From: Butyrivibrio sp. X503
GTDB taxonomy: Bacteria > Bacillota > Clostridia > Lachnospirales > Lachnospiraceae
Direction of reading: 5' to 3'
Assembly: GCF_003625475.1 (NCBI RefSeq)
Contig: NZ_RAIQ01000001.1
Coordinates: 248,001-312,000, forward strand
DNA: 64,000 nucleotides
Both the position numbers and the translations under genes were made by a program. The notes under the pieces were generated by a model. The model made no database searches. It had not been told where the DNA came from and saw only the letters and a list, made by a program, of their open reading frames with translations. Positions 1 through 8,952 of the stretch are shown here, piece after piece. Every line of letters begins with the position of its first letter. The stretch's first letter is position 1.

Positions 1-99
1 TTGTCGCGATAACATAGGAAATTATGATACACATTATGTCTATAAGCCATAATATGTATGTTTGAAGTGTTTTATTATTATTACTCATAATCCGTATTA

Positions 100-1707
100 T
101 TATACCTTATTTTTGTTAAAGGTGAAAGGTCGGAGAACCGCGCAGAGAACAAGCATTGCCAGTATTCCGATCCAGACACCGACACTGATCACATTCTTAT
201 CGTATTCCATAACCGCAATATCTTTGCTGTACTTATACATCGGTGCATGCTCACCTCTGTATCCCACTACAATATCACCGTTTCCCTTAAGCTCTTTAAC
301 TTCACTCTCTGAAAGGTATTGCGCCTCCATGCCAAAGCTTACGCCATCTTCGCCTCGCTCCCTGTCACCATACAGAGCAGTCGGAGGAGTTGTTGCCAAA
401 AGAAAGATAAGTGAAGCCGCAATTCCCGAAAGAACGGCGCCGGTAAGCGCTTTGGTAAAGCGTCTAAGATCAAATAAAGCTGCCGGTTCCACGATGTTCG
501 CACTGCCATCACGGTCTTTGGTCACTTCCAATGCCTTGAGGTTATCCCCGTTCAGACACGCATACATCAGTTGTCCCATAAACAAATATGTAAAATTCTT
601 AAATCCAAGATTATATAAAAGCGGCTCCCACATTCCAAGAAACAGCATAGCTAACATAACCGCAAGTTCTGCACGTTTATCTGCCTTGATAGCCCTATTG
701 ATAAACCATAAGCTCAAAGCCGCCATCACAATAAATGCGACAATTCCAAGTTGAAGGAAAAGATACATCTGCGCCATATCTATTCCGTATGTCTCATAGT
801 TTGCCAATGGATTATTGAGCCTTATTCCAAACAAAGACAAGTGATTGTTGGTCCAAAAATATTTGGCCAGCATAAACCTTGAATTAAACACCGTTCTGTT
901 TAAAAGCTCAAATATTTTCTCGGGAAGAACAAGCGGCAGGATTATCGAAACCACGCAGGTTACGGGAAATGCCGCATAGCATATTATCTTTTCAAATATT
1001 CCGATATTCTTTCTTATACAAAACCATATATTACATACAAGGAAGACAATGCATGCGAGAATTCCCGTCCTTGAGCCGGAATACATAAAAATATACAGGT
1101 TAAAGAAAAGCGCTGCTACAGAGATCAGATAGATACAAGATAGCTTTTTCTTTCTATCAATACTGCTCGCCATAACGGCCGTGGTCAAAAGATAAACGGC
1201 CATCATCGTAAGCATCAATACGTTCATGTGGAGTGTATTGGGATGAGCATAGCCAAAAGCATGTCTGAACATAAGTCCCGCGGCCGCTCTGTCCTGAGGA
1301 TAATAAACTTCCGGGAGAATTCCGAACACTCCCAAAACAATCTTTCCGAGTATAAATACACCGGATACCACGGTGCCCGACATGATCGTCTTTTTTACTG
1401 AGACGCCCTTCATTCCAAACATCATCGTAAAGCAGACAATAAGTCCTTTTTCACCGGTAAAGCGATATACCAGGATGGCGAGTGCAAAAAATGCAGCCAT
1501 AACACCATACTCTTTTAAAGTGTGTTCGGCCATCACAATTTTGCACGCAAAAAGAAAGAGTCCGAGAGCCAAGCAGATATTGTACATGGTCATTCCCTCG
1601 TACAATCCCGCAGCCCTCGCTCCTACCATAACAGCAAAATAGAGAAGGTATATGCCTTCTCCTATCTTGTCTTTGTTTGAAGTGATCTTCTTTATCAAAT
1701 CATTCAT
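100..1707 (-). CDS. O-antigen ligase/polymerase-like membrane protein
   Basis: A 535-residue integral membrane protein with about 12 hydrophobic segments. It has a polar, probably extracellular stretch near residues 445-505 before a last membrane helix and a short basic tail. Length and layout (many helices, Arg-rich short loops, one large outer loop in the middle) fit the O-antigen ligase / Wzy polymerase family, which joins or polymerises undecaprenyl-linked glycans outside the membrane. The ATG at 1707 follows a GGAAGGTG ribosome binding site. It lies 30 bp downstream of a WecG/TagA glycosyltransferase on the same strand, so it is probably the last gene of a polysaccharide operon. This family diverges strongly in sequence; ligase versus polymerase cannot be decided here. 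Confidence 0.7.
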   Translation of the reverse strand: MNDLIKKITSNKDKIGEGIYLLYFAVMVGARAAGLYEGMTMYNICLALGLFLFACKIVMAEHTLKEYGVMAAFFALAILVYRFTGEKGLIVCFTMMFGMKGVSVKKTIMSGTVVSGVFILGKIVLGVFGILPEVYYPQDRAAAGLMFRHAFGYAHPNTLHMNVLMLTMMAVYLLTTAVMASSIDRKKKLSCIYLISVAALFFNLYIFMYSGSRTGILACIVFLVCNIWFCIRKNIGIFEKIICYAAFPVTCVVSIILPLVLPEKIFELLNRTVFNSRFMLAKYFWTNNHLSLFGIRLNNPLANYETYGIDMAQMYLFLQLGIVAFIVMAALSLWFINRAIKADKRAELAVMLAMLFLGMWEPLLYNLGFKNFTYLFMGQLMYACLNGDNLKALEVTKDRDGSANIVEPAALFDLRRFTKALTGAVLSGIAASLIFLLATTPPTALYGDRERGEDGVSFGMEAQYLSESEVKELKGNGDIVVGYRGEHAPMYKYSKDIAVMEYDKNVISVGVWIGILAMLVLCAVLRPFTFNKNKV

Positions 1708-1737
1708 AAAAACACCTTCCGGTTAAAAGTCACCTTT

Positions 1738-3174
1738 TTATCTGCGCTTCTTAAACAGATCGCCGAACAGATAATAGAAAAACTTTGTATTGGTGACAAA
1801 ATATCTCGAGAACAGTCTCTTGGGATCCTGGAACAAACGGTAAAGCCACTCAAAACCAATCTTCTGTATCCATTCGGGAGCTCTTTTGATAGTGCCCGCA
1901 TGGAAGTCAAAGCCCGCGCCGACGCCCATCATAACGCCTTTTACTTTATCCTTGTGTGCAAGCATCCATTTTTCCTGTTTGGGTGCTCCCAGTCCGATCC
2001 ATACTATATCCGCTCCGGATGCATTTATCTTCTCAACATCCGCAGCGTCTTCCTCTTCGGTAAGTGCTCTGAAAGGAGGCGAATACATGCCTCTTATATC
2101 TATACCGGGATATTTCTTAATGAGATTATCTCTCAGCGCATCAAGCGTTTCCTGCGATGCCCCGTAGAAATAATGAGAAGCCTGTCCTTCTGCTGTATCT
2201 CTGAACATATGCTCCATAAAATCAGGTCCCGCAACTCTGTCTGCGCCAATATATCCTTCTTTCCTCTGAAGGTTAGCTATAGGTGCGCCGTCGGCAAATG
2301 TATATGCCGACTCGTTAAGAACATTCTTGTAATCCGCATTCTCTCTGGCCATAACGGCTGTATGCACATTGGAAAAGCAGATATATTTACCCGATAACTC
2401 TTTTAAATGTCCAAGTACATGAAAGACCGCTTCTTCTGTCCTTGCGATCGCATATTTAATTCCGAACACTTCAAATCGCTCAGTTCTGACAAATGCAGGA
2501 ATCGATGAATGATCATCTATATCTGTTATAATTCCGGCTTTAACATCGTAATCTCCGCTGCTTATGCCGTAGTATGTCCTAATACCGAGTTCTTCCGCCT
2601 TCTTCGCGATATCTTTTGCACGGGCTTCATTGCCGGTAACATCCTTTATAAGCACATCATCGTACTTTCCTTGAACGTAGGAAGCCGCTATTTCTTCAAC
2701 ATCAGCATCCTTTGCGGAAACGGTGAGCACCTTTCTGTCTCCGAGACCATTGTGCGTATCCAGATAGTTTTTTCTGTAGATATATCTGAAAATAAAGCTG
2801 TATATTATAGCAAAAATAAAGAATAATCCGATCACCGGTCTCGACGCCTGAACGCTAAGTTTGAACGCATACAGGTACAAAAGAGAAAGCGCCATCAGGA
2901 TACATTTTCCCTTAATGACAGTCATCAGATTCTGAACAGGATCCTGAACAAACACATGCTCTTTTTTATTGTCGTAAATAAGAAAGATGATCACATGAAA
3001 AATACATACGGTGATCGTCATCATGACATATAAACCGTCATAAAAAGTATGAGCAACAAAAAAACGCTCCCTGTATCTAAGTGCAAGCGCAGTTATCATC
3101 GCGAGTACAAGTGCTATCTCATCAAGTATGAATATTCTTTTTATCGGAAAATTCTGTTTCTTGTAAGTGTTCAT
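1738..3174 (-). CDS. WecG/TagA/CpsF glycosyltransferase with membrane N-terminal domain
   Basis: The 478-residue product has two parts. Residues 1-140 hold about four membrane helices, followed by a soluble stretch to about 235; this resembles the N-terminal half of polyprenyl glycosylphosphotransferases (WcaJ-like) but lacks the catalytic sugar-transferase domain. Residues 235-478 are a GT26 (WecG/TagA/CpsF) domain: NVHTAV with Thr272, FADGAPI with Asp295 and RVAGPD are visible and match the conserved active-site region of TagA. GT26 enzymes add the second sugar (for example ManNAc) to a lipid-linked sugar, here probably for capsule or wall polysaccharide. Soluble TagA enzymes are about 250 residues, so the membrane half is an added anchor. 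The gene sits between a small membrane protein and the ligase-like gene. Confidence 0.82.
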   Translation of the reverse strand: MNTYKKQNFPIKRIFILDEIALVLAMITALALRYRERFFVAHTFYDGLYVMMTITVCIFHVIIFLIYDNKKEHVFVQDPVQNLMTVIKGKCILMALSLLYLYAFKLSVQASRPVIGLFFIFAIIYSFIFRYIYRKNYLDTHNGLGDRKVLTVSAKDADVEEIAASYVQGKYDDVLIKDVTGNEARAKDIAKKAEELGIRTYYGISSGDYDVKAGIITDIDDHSSIPAFVRTERFEVFGIKYAIARTEEAVFHVLGHLKELSGKYICFSNVHTAVMARENADYKNVLNESAYTFADGAPIANLQRKEGYIGADRVAGPDFMEHMFRDTAEGQASHYFYGASQETLDALRDNLIKKYPGIDIRGMYSPPFRALTEEEDAADVEKINASGADIVWIGLGAPKQEKWMLAHKDKVKGVMMGVGAGFDFHAGTIKRAPEWIQKIGFEWLYRLFQDPKRLFSRYFVTNTKFFYYLFGDLFKKRR

Positions 3175-3208
3175 AATCTGCTCCGTGTAGAAATGCTACG
3201 GGTTAGTC

Positions 3209-3228
3209 CTTTGACCTATGGGTCAAAG
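3209..3228. other. Hairpin between two polysaccharide genes
   Basis: An 8-bp perfect stem (CTTTGACC / GGTCAAAG) with a 4-nt loop lies between the stop of the small membrane protein and the start of the glycosyltransferase. No T-run follows on either strand, so it is not a clear terminator. It may be an mRNA processing or stability structure. Confidence 0.35.
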
Positions 3229-3235
3229 CCTATCA

Positions 3236-3778
3236 TCATAATACCATCTCGCCCTGTGCTTGTGTTGCCTTTTTTATCTTTAAGTTATAGATGACGGCAA
3301 ATATTACGTCTAAGCAATAAATAAAGCTAAGAATCGCATACTTAACAGGATCGCTGTTTTGCAATGTCTTTTCTTTGGAAGCACTTATCGCGGCGCTTGC
3401 TCCGACAAGTCCCGAAAAAATAATAGTCACAAGATCGATAACAATAGACCAAATGATAAATCCTATTCCCCATACGCTCATGAAAATAGCGATGCATCCC
3501 AATAAAAAGTGGATCACATATGCAGGTATATGCGCAAGCTTAATGATCATATTCGCACCTGCAAGATCGACCGATCTGTGCTTACCGGCGAATGCCTGAA
3601 TAAGATTGATCACTGTGACGGCTATCACAGCGACATTCACAATAAATGCCAGCACCAACATAAAAGACACAGCGTCAAAGCTTATATCTAAAGCCGAAAG
3701 CGCAAGAACTATCGCGATTCCTATCATATACAGATATGGATATAACAATATAATTATCAGTTTCTTATTGTTCTTCAT
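3236..3778 (-). CDS. Small multi-pass membrane protein of unknown function
   Basis: A 180-residue protein with four to five hydrophobic segments (about residues 8-30, 35-60, 85-115, 118-140 and 148-168). No enzyme motif or known family could be recognised. The ATG at 3778 follows AGAGG. It lies between the LicD fusion gene upstream and the WecG-type glycosyltransferase downstream on the same strand, so it is probably co-transcribed with surface polysaccharide genes, but nothing in the sequence gives a role. Confidence 0.6.
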   Translation of the reverse strand: MKNNKKLIIILLYPYLYMIGIAIVLALSALDISFDAVSFMLVLAFIVNVAVIAVTVINLIQAFAGKHRSVDLAGANMIIKLAHIPAYVIHFLLGCIAIFMSVWGIGFIIWSIVIDLVTIIFSGLVGASAAISASKEKTLQNSDPVKYAILSFIYCLDVIFAVIYNLKIKKATQAQGEMVL

Positions 3779-3829
3779 ATATTAAAACCTCTTTTCTTTC
3801 CGGTATGGATTCATCGCCATATAAGCCGA

Positions 3830-6079
3830 TTACAGTCCGAAATCCGCAATCATCACAGGCTTTCCGGAAACAGAAAATGCCGGTACAAAAGGAGACGGAC
3901 TGCCATAATAAGCATCATATTCCTTCGACATATCATCTGCCTGACCGGGTGAAGCCAAGACTCTGTCTATTATTCCCTCTTTTTCCGCTTTCCGCAAAAT
4001 GTCACAGACTAAATTACATTCGGATTTTCCGGCACTTTCAAAGGCCGCTTCATCACTTGGATATAACAAAACAGATACCTTAAGCTTGGCTTCTTTGTTT
4101 CTTATAACTTCAAGCTTCTTATTCAGAAGCTCAGCAAAAGAGCCTTCACTTTCAGATAATTCGTTTGCGCCGATGCACACCAGAAGCTTCTTTTTGTCAC
4201 TCTCGCCACTTGCATTAGCTCCGGTTATCTGTCTGTTTTCCCCTGCACATTCATCGTGCAAGGTCTCCCTTACCTCTATTTTTTTATCCCAGAGATCCTT
4301 AGTTTTTTCTCCCGCAAAATCAGTAAGAGCTTCAACATACCGTCTTTTGATATTATCCGATTGAACGATCACCTTGTCGGCGTAGACAATGCCGGGAGCG
4401 GTAACATAATGTCCCATATTGTATAGGTCCGTCGTATCCTCCCCACTTATTTCCGAGGTGTCGGCTATAGGAACATAAATTACCTCATCCGCATATTTTC
4501 TCACATTTTCACAATAAAAAGAAGAGGGAGCCGTAATACAAGGATTGGCGCCGTCGTACGGGTTATGAATATATACCGTTTCAGGCGCATGCAATGCCAT
4601 ATCATAGCTTGTCCAATCTGTGTAATCTATATCTTCGGGATATTTATTAAGGCAAACCGCAGCTTCTATCTCCTCATCCGACATCATGATCCTTCCGATA
4701 TAATCCTTTTTCATTAGCGGTAGAGGAACCACAAACACGTCGGTATTTTCACAGGCCGTCGCCTTCTTATAATACATGTCAAAAGACTTCCATTCTTTCG
4801 GTCCGATGCTGAGAAAAACAATCTCTTTTCTGTCTAAAACATTCTCTTTAACACATGCGGCAACTTTATCAAGCGCCGCTCTGCTGCGGGGGAGATCCTT
4901 TCCAATATCTTTTGCTTGTACTATATCGGTATCGTCTCCTAAAGCGCCGGCGATCAGATTATACTCTTCCCAGAGCGCATCGCAAAAAGCCTGAAGTGCA
5001 TCTACAGTTTTAAGTGTACAAGGTCTTTTCTCACCTTTTACGCTCTCGATCAGTGTTCCGAGATCTGCAGAAAGCTGCTGAAGATCGCCGACTGTCTGAG
5101 TGAAATCTGAAGTGAACGCATTCTCCAACATTCTCTCCATCTCGGCAAGACACTCTTTTGCTATCTGCTTGAGCGAACCGCTCTTATCGGGATCATCCCT
5201 TCGAAGCATTGATTCATCAAATTTAAATCTCGATAGTGATTCTCCCGAGATCTGCTCCATCTCTTTTTTCTGTCCTTCAAAAAACGGATAGTTGTGTCCG
5301 CTCCAGACCTTCTTTATAACGCAGTAATCTCCGTACCTGGATCTTAGCATCTCATTATAATGAGTGGACATCGGAATGGTCGTATCTTCAAAGGGGAGAC
5401 GAACGATACTTTCATAAAGTGATTTCTTTTCACCGCTCCTGCTTCCGTATTTCAAGATCCACGGAAATATCTGTCCGACAAGATTCGTTTCTTCAGGCTT
5501 TACACTTGCCATCTTCTTCTCAGCAGCCCTGTATAATTCTACCGCGCGATCTCTTTTTTCTTCATCATTTATATAATTCTCCGCTTGCGCTAGAAGATTC
5601 ATGATTTCCGAATCTCTCGCCTTCTCTTTTTCCTCGTCTTCATAGAGATAGTCTTTAATAAAAATATCTATTCCGGCAAGATACGGAAAATTATTGTGCT
5701 CTTTGAGATAATCGAAATCAAAGCACATCTTGGAATTGTTTACGACTCTTGCAAGAAAGAGCCAGTGGTTTTCTTTTCTTTCATAGTCGTGAATGACATA
5801 GTTTGCAGGAAGTTCATCATCGGCAACCTGTCTGAATTTCTCATAGTCATCCCTAAGCATGCAGATATCGAGATCGTCGTCCCACGGCACATATCCACCG
5901 TGTCTTACCGTGCCAAGAGCCGTTCCCCAATCGGCGAAATATCTGATGCCGTGCTTGGTACATATCTTATCTATATTTTCAAGAACATCCAGAGTCTCCG
6001 CCCAAGCCTGCTTGATCGCAGTAGGTATGTAAAAACCGTTTCTGACTTCGTCTCTGAAAAAATCAACAGACCGATTCAT
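3830..6079 (-). CDS. LicD-family phosphotransferase fused to a CDP-glycerol transferase-like domain
   Basis: The 749-residue product starts with a LicD nucleotidyltransferase-fold domain (about residues 20-290). The signature is clear: a GTALG stretch followed by WDDDLDICM, whose acidic residues bind metal in this family. LicD proteins move phosphocholine or similar phospho-alcohols onto glycans. Residues 290-420 are a charged, helical linker. Residues 425-749 resemble the region seen in clostridial TagF/CDP-glycerol glycerophosphotransferase-like proteins (IHNPYDGAN, DKVIVQSDN). The pairing suggests one protein that decorates a wall or capsule polymer with a phosphodiester-linked group. There is no signal peptide. 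The substrate is unknown. It is divergent from the Wzz-like gene at 6248. Confidence 0.72.
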   Translation of the reverse strand: MNRSVDFFRDEVRNGFYIPTAIKQAWAETLDVLENIDKICTKHGIRYFADWGTALGTVRHGGYVPWDDDLDICMLRDDYEKFRQVADDELPANYVIHDYERKENHWLFLARVVNNSKMCFDFDYLKEHNNFPYLAGIDIFIKDYLYEDEEKEKARDSEIMNLLAQAENYINDEEKRDRAVELYRAAEKKMASVKPEETNLVGQIFPWILKYGSRSGEKKSLYESIVRLPFEDTTIPMSTHYNEMLRSRYGDYCVIKKVWSGHNYPFFEGQKKEMEQISGESLSRFKFDESMLRRDDPDKSGSLKQIAKECLAEMERMLENAFTSDFTQTVGDLQQLSADLGTLIESVKGEKRPCTLKTVDALQAFCDALWEEYNLIAGALGDDTDIVQAKDIGKDLPRSRAALDKVAACVKENVLDRKEIVFLSIGPKEWKSFDMYYKKATACENTDVFVVPLPLMKKDYIGRIMMSDEEIEAAVCLNKYPEDIDYTDWTSYDMALHAPETVYIHNPYDGANPCITAPSSFYCENVRKYADEVIYVPIADTSEISGEDTTDLYNMGHYVTAPGIVYADKVIVQSDNIKRRYVEALTDFAGEKTKDLWDKKIEVRETLHDECAGENRQITGANASGESDKKKLLVCIGANELSESEGSFAELLNKKLEVIRNKEAKLKVSVLLYPSDEAAFESAGKSECNLVCDILRKAEKEGIIDRVLASPGQADDMSKEYDAYYGSPSPFVPAFSVSGKPVMIADFGL

Positions 6080-6181
6080 CGCCTATTCCCTCATAATTGA
6101 TTTATGCTTATACATCTAATATTTTACAGGCTTATACGCGTTTCAACAATTGTTTATGATATCTATTTTTGCGTGCTGCGT

Positions 6182-6210
6182 TTGCTTCTTATCCTTTTCT
6201 CCTGTATCAT
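6182..6210 (+). promoter_or_regulatory. Putative sigma-A promoter of the Wzz-like gene
   Basis: TTGCTT, a 17-bp spacer and TATCAT lie about 38 bp before the start codon at 6248. The hexamers are moderate matches and the spacing is ideal. This is a sequence-based prediction. Confidence 0.45.
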
Positions 6211-6247
6211 ATTAACGGAATATTTTATCAGAGGGAGAAAGAAAACA

Positions 6248-7237
6248 ATGGAAAACTACAGAGAGAATCTTGAAATAGATCTTAAGGATCTTGCCAAGTA
6301 CATCTTGAAATTTTGGAAAATAATTATTCTTTTTACTCTTATCGGTCTGATTCTCGGATGCGCCGTATGCGCAGCTAAAGATTATATGGAAGCAAATACT
6401 CCGAAACAAGAAAGTGAGTTTGGAGATCTTGGCATTAACCTTTCAGAAAAGCAACTCGAAGAAGTTGAGCTTGCGCTCGATACATACGAGGTCTATAAGC
6501 AGGCCCGTGAAACTGTAAAAGACAGTATTCTTAAGGACATTGAACGCTTCAATGCATCAGGCGATATTAACGAAGAATGTGCCGAAAGCTTATGGTATAA
6601 AATACAGACTCTTAATACAGCATCGACATCACAGCTTTCAGGCGGAGGTTCTGTTTACGGAGCTCTTAACGCCGATCAGAAAAAGGCTTTTGACAGAAGG
6701 ATCAGCAGAGAAGAAATTGCTGCAAGTGTATCCCCTTCTCCTTATGACAATCATTTAAAGCTCGGAGTTCTCGGCGCATTCGGATGTGCATTCCTTACAA
6801 TCGTGTTCCTTGCACTTAAGTATGTTCTGTCACCCAAGCTTAAGACCGAAGATGATATCAGAACTGCATTTAAGCTTCCCGTTCTCGGATCCATCGCAAA
6901 GAAAACAGATGACGGTCTTGCGGTTATCTGCAGCAGCATTATGGCTCTTGTACGCGGTAAAAACGCTCAGAACATTCTTCTTTGCTCATCACTTGCGCAG
7001 GACGATGCAAACAGCTACATGACACAGGTTGAAGAATTCCTCAAGAATAAAAACATACCTGTTTCTATAGCGAGCAACATCTTAAGCGATCCTTCTTCAA
7101 TCGATAAAGCCGCACAGTCAGACGGTCTTATCCTGTTCGAAGGAATCGGAGAATCAACCTATGAGAACATCAGCAGAGAAGTTGAACTTACTAATAACCT
7201 CGGAATCAAAGTTCTCGGAACAGTTATAGTTAAGTGA
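6248..7237 (+). CDS. Wzz/Wzc-like polysaccharide chain-length regulator
   Basis: A 329-residue protein with the Wzz layout: a short cytoplasmic N-terminus (ENLEIDLKDLAKYIL), a membrane helix at about 24-45, a periplasm-side helical region, and a second membrane helix at about 178-198 followed by KTEDDIRTAFKLPVLGSI, typical after the second helix of chain-length regulators. The C-terminal 120 residues keep the fold register of a BY-kinase but show no Walker A motif, so kinase activity is unlikely. The reading frame is open further upstream, but the ATG at 6248 is preferred because AGAGGGAGAAAG precedes it. The gene is transcribed away from the LicD fusion and probably controls glycan length in the same pathway. 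Confidence 0.75.
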   Translation: MENYRENLEIDLKDLAKYILKFWKIIILFTLIGLILGCAVCAAKDYMEANTPKQESEFGDLGINLSEKQLEEVELALDTYEVYKQARETVKDSILKDIERFNASGDINEECAESLWYKIQTLNTASTSQLSGGGSVYGALNADQKKAFDRRISREEIAASVSPSPYDNHLKLGVLGAFGCAFLTIVFLALKYVLSPKLKTEDDIRTAFKLPVLGSIAKKTDDGLAVICSSIMALVRGKNAQNILLCSSLAQDDANSYMTQVEEFLKNKNIPVSIASNILSDPSSIDKAAQSDGLILFEGIGESTYENISREVELTNNLGIKVLGTVIVK

Positions 7238-7268
7238 TCACAGGACTTGATATTAGTACAAAATCAAA

Positions 7269-7302
7269 AGAAGCAATCTTGTAATGAGATTGCTTCTTTT
7301 TT
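7269..7302 (+). terminator. Rho-independent terminator
   Basis: An 11-bp perfect stem (AGAAGCAATCT / AGATTGCTTCT) with a 7-nt loop is followed by a T-run, just after the Wzz-like gene. The convergent PHP gene ends at 7304. Confidence 0.9.
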
Positions 7303-7303
7303 A

Positions 7304-8074
7304 TTACGGTCTGATAATATCTACGATGTTATCACCATATTCAATTTTATTTCTCTTTAGGAACTCGTTAAATTCCGGAACATCCTCGGGATTTATAAGA
7401 ACTCTTGGATCATGAGCATCGCAGCCGATGACGAATCTTGCTCCCATCTCGGATGCCATCTTAAAGAACCTGTCACTGGGATAATGTCTTCCGTCTATAA
7501 ATCCGTAGACATTTACCTCCAACGGAAAATCAAGTTCTATTGAGGCTTCCACGATACGTCTCATATGCCTTAAATATTTTTCTTCATCTCCCGTATAATT
7601 CATAAGATCCGGATGACACAGATACGTAAAAAGACCTGTCTTCATTCCTTCGATGGAAAGATCAACATAAGCTTTGAGCTTATCCTCATCCGATGTGGGT
7701 GCCCCTACATAAAATCCATCAACTTCATTCGGAGCAAAATGCTGCCCCAAGATCATATAATCAAGAGGATACTTTCTAAGCTCATCCATCATACGATCAA
7801 AAAATCTGTGTGAATACTCAACCTCATATCCGATAAGAATCTGTATCCTGTCCTTATACTCTTCTCTTAAGCTTACAAGAGTGGACGTGTAATCCGAAAG
7901 CTCAGACATATCCATTCTGATACCTGATACAAAGCCCTCAGGATACGGCTGTGGCACATGGTCTGAAAAACCGAGTATCTTATATCCTTTTTTAATAGCG
8001 GCTTCGATATATTCTCTCTCGGAGCCGAAGGCATGTTTACACCTAGTCGTGTGGGTGTGGTAATTTGCTAACAT
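7304..8074 (-). CDS. PHP-family histidinol-phosphatase-like hydrolase
   Basis: A 256-residue PHP-domain phosphoesterase. The metal-binding motifs are visible: HTH at residues 6-8, a GYEVEY segment, GQHF, CHPDL and GCDAHDP near the C-terminus. Length and motifs fit HisJ/HisK-type histidinol-phosphate phosphatases, which carry out the last-but-one step of histidine synthesis. Specificity for histidinol phosphate is an inference, as PHP proteins also hydrolyse other phosphates. hisC occurs in the same window but 53 kb away, so context does not prove the role. It follows the sugar-importer genes on the same strand by 17 bp and may be co-transcribed with them. Confidence 0.75.
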   Translation of the reverse strand: MLANYHTHTTRCKHAFGSEREYIEAAIKKGYKILGFSDHVPQPYPEGFVSGIRMDMSELSDYTSTLVSLREEYKDRIQILIGYEVEYSHRFFDRMMDELRKYPLDYMILGQHFAPNEVDGFYVGAPTSDEDKLKAYVDLSIEGMKTGLFTYLCHPDLMNYTGDEEKYLRHMRRIVEASIELDFPLEVNVYGFIDGRHYPSDRFFKMASEMGARFVIGCDAHDPRVLINPEDVPEFNEFLKRNKIEYGDNIVDIIRP

Positions 8075-8091
8075 AAAAACACACTCTCTCC

Positions 8092-8940
8092 TTATCCCTT
8101 TACCGCTCCCGCTGTCATGCCTGAAATGAAATACCTGTTAAATCCCATATAGATAAGTATCATTGGAACCAGTGAAATCGCTGTACCCGCAAGCATCAAG
8201 TTCCACGAAGACGCTGCGTCTCCCGAAGACTTAAGATGCATAATACCAACTACCAGAGGCATGCGCGAAGTATCCGTCATCGTAAATACCATCGGCAACA
8301 TGTAATCATTCCACGCACTCCTGAACGCGAGTATGGCAACAGTAGCTATCAGTGGCTTGCAAAGAGGAAAGATGATCCTTGAGTATATTCCCGCAAAAGA
8401 ACATCCGTCAATCTTGGCAGCCTCGTCTATCTCTTTGGGAATAGATGTGATGAAACCTCTTGCAATAAAAAGATTGGTCACATTCATTCCAAAGACACGT
8501 ATTATGATAACGCCCCACAGTGATTTATTCAAATGCACTGCCTTCATGATCATAAGAAGTGGATATAAAGTCAGTGTACCCAGTGAAACAAACATTGATG
8601 AGACCATAAAATAGAAAATTATTTCTTTTCCCTTGAAGGTACCTCTGGAAAAAGCATATCCGCAAACCGTACTGGACATTATCGCACCGATCACGCAAAA
8701 GAACGAAAGGAAAATACTGTTCTTGGTGTAGGTCGAAAAATCCGCAAGCTCCCACGCTTTGGAATAATTCTCCAAAACAAAGTGTCTTGGAATAAGCGTA
8801 TTACCTGTTGTCAAAATGTCCATGTTACTCTTGAATGAGGACATGAAAGTATAAAAAACCGGAAAAAAGCTTAATACAAAGAATACCGCCAAAAAGAGGT
8901 AGACGAGCGTATTTACTAAATTTCTTTTTACTCCGAACAT
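8092..8940 (-). CDS. Sugar ABC transporter permease, MalG type
   Basis: A 282-residue inner-membrane permease of the binding-protein-dependent carbohydrate family (COG0395, MalG/UgpE type). It has six predicted helices and the EAA loop near residues 185-205 (EIDEAAKIDGC...IIFPL), which docks the ATPase. It starts 12 bp after the partner permease ends, and the solute-binding lipoprotein lies upstream, so the three form an operon. No ATPase gene is present, which is common in Firmicutes that share one MsmK-like ATPase between several importers. The sugar cannot be read from the sequence. Confidence 0.9.
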   Translation of the reverse strand: MFGVKRNLVNTLVYLFLAVFFVLSFFPVFYTFMSSFKSNMDILTTGNTLIPRHFVLENYSKAWELADFSTYTKNSIFLSFFCVIGAIMSSTVCGYAFSRGTFKGKEIIFYFMVSSMFVSLGTLTLYPLLMIMKAVHLNKSLWGVIIIRVFGMNVTNLFIARGFITSIPKEIDEAAKIDGCSFAGIYSRIIFPLCKPLIATVAILAFRSAWNDYMLPMVFTMTDTSRMPLVVGIMHLKSSGDAASSWNLMLAGTAISLVPMILIYMGFNRYFISGMTAGAVKG

Positions 8941-8952
8941 AATCTGCCTCCC

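Noticed and set aside
1..99. A gene or element at the left edge
   Set aside because: Only AT-rich sequence after the ligase-like gene stop; no frame or hairpin is convincing.
6104..6247. 48 extra N-terminal codons for the Wzz-like protein
   Set aside because: They would overlap the predicted promoter, and the ATG at 6248 has the ribosome binding site and the normal Wzz N-terminus.
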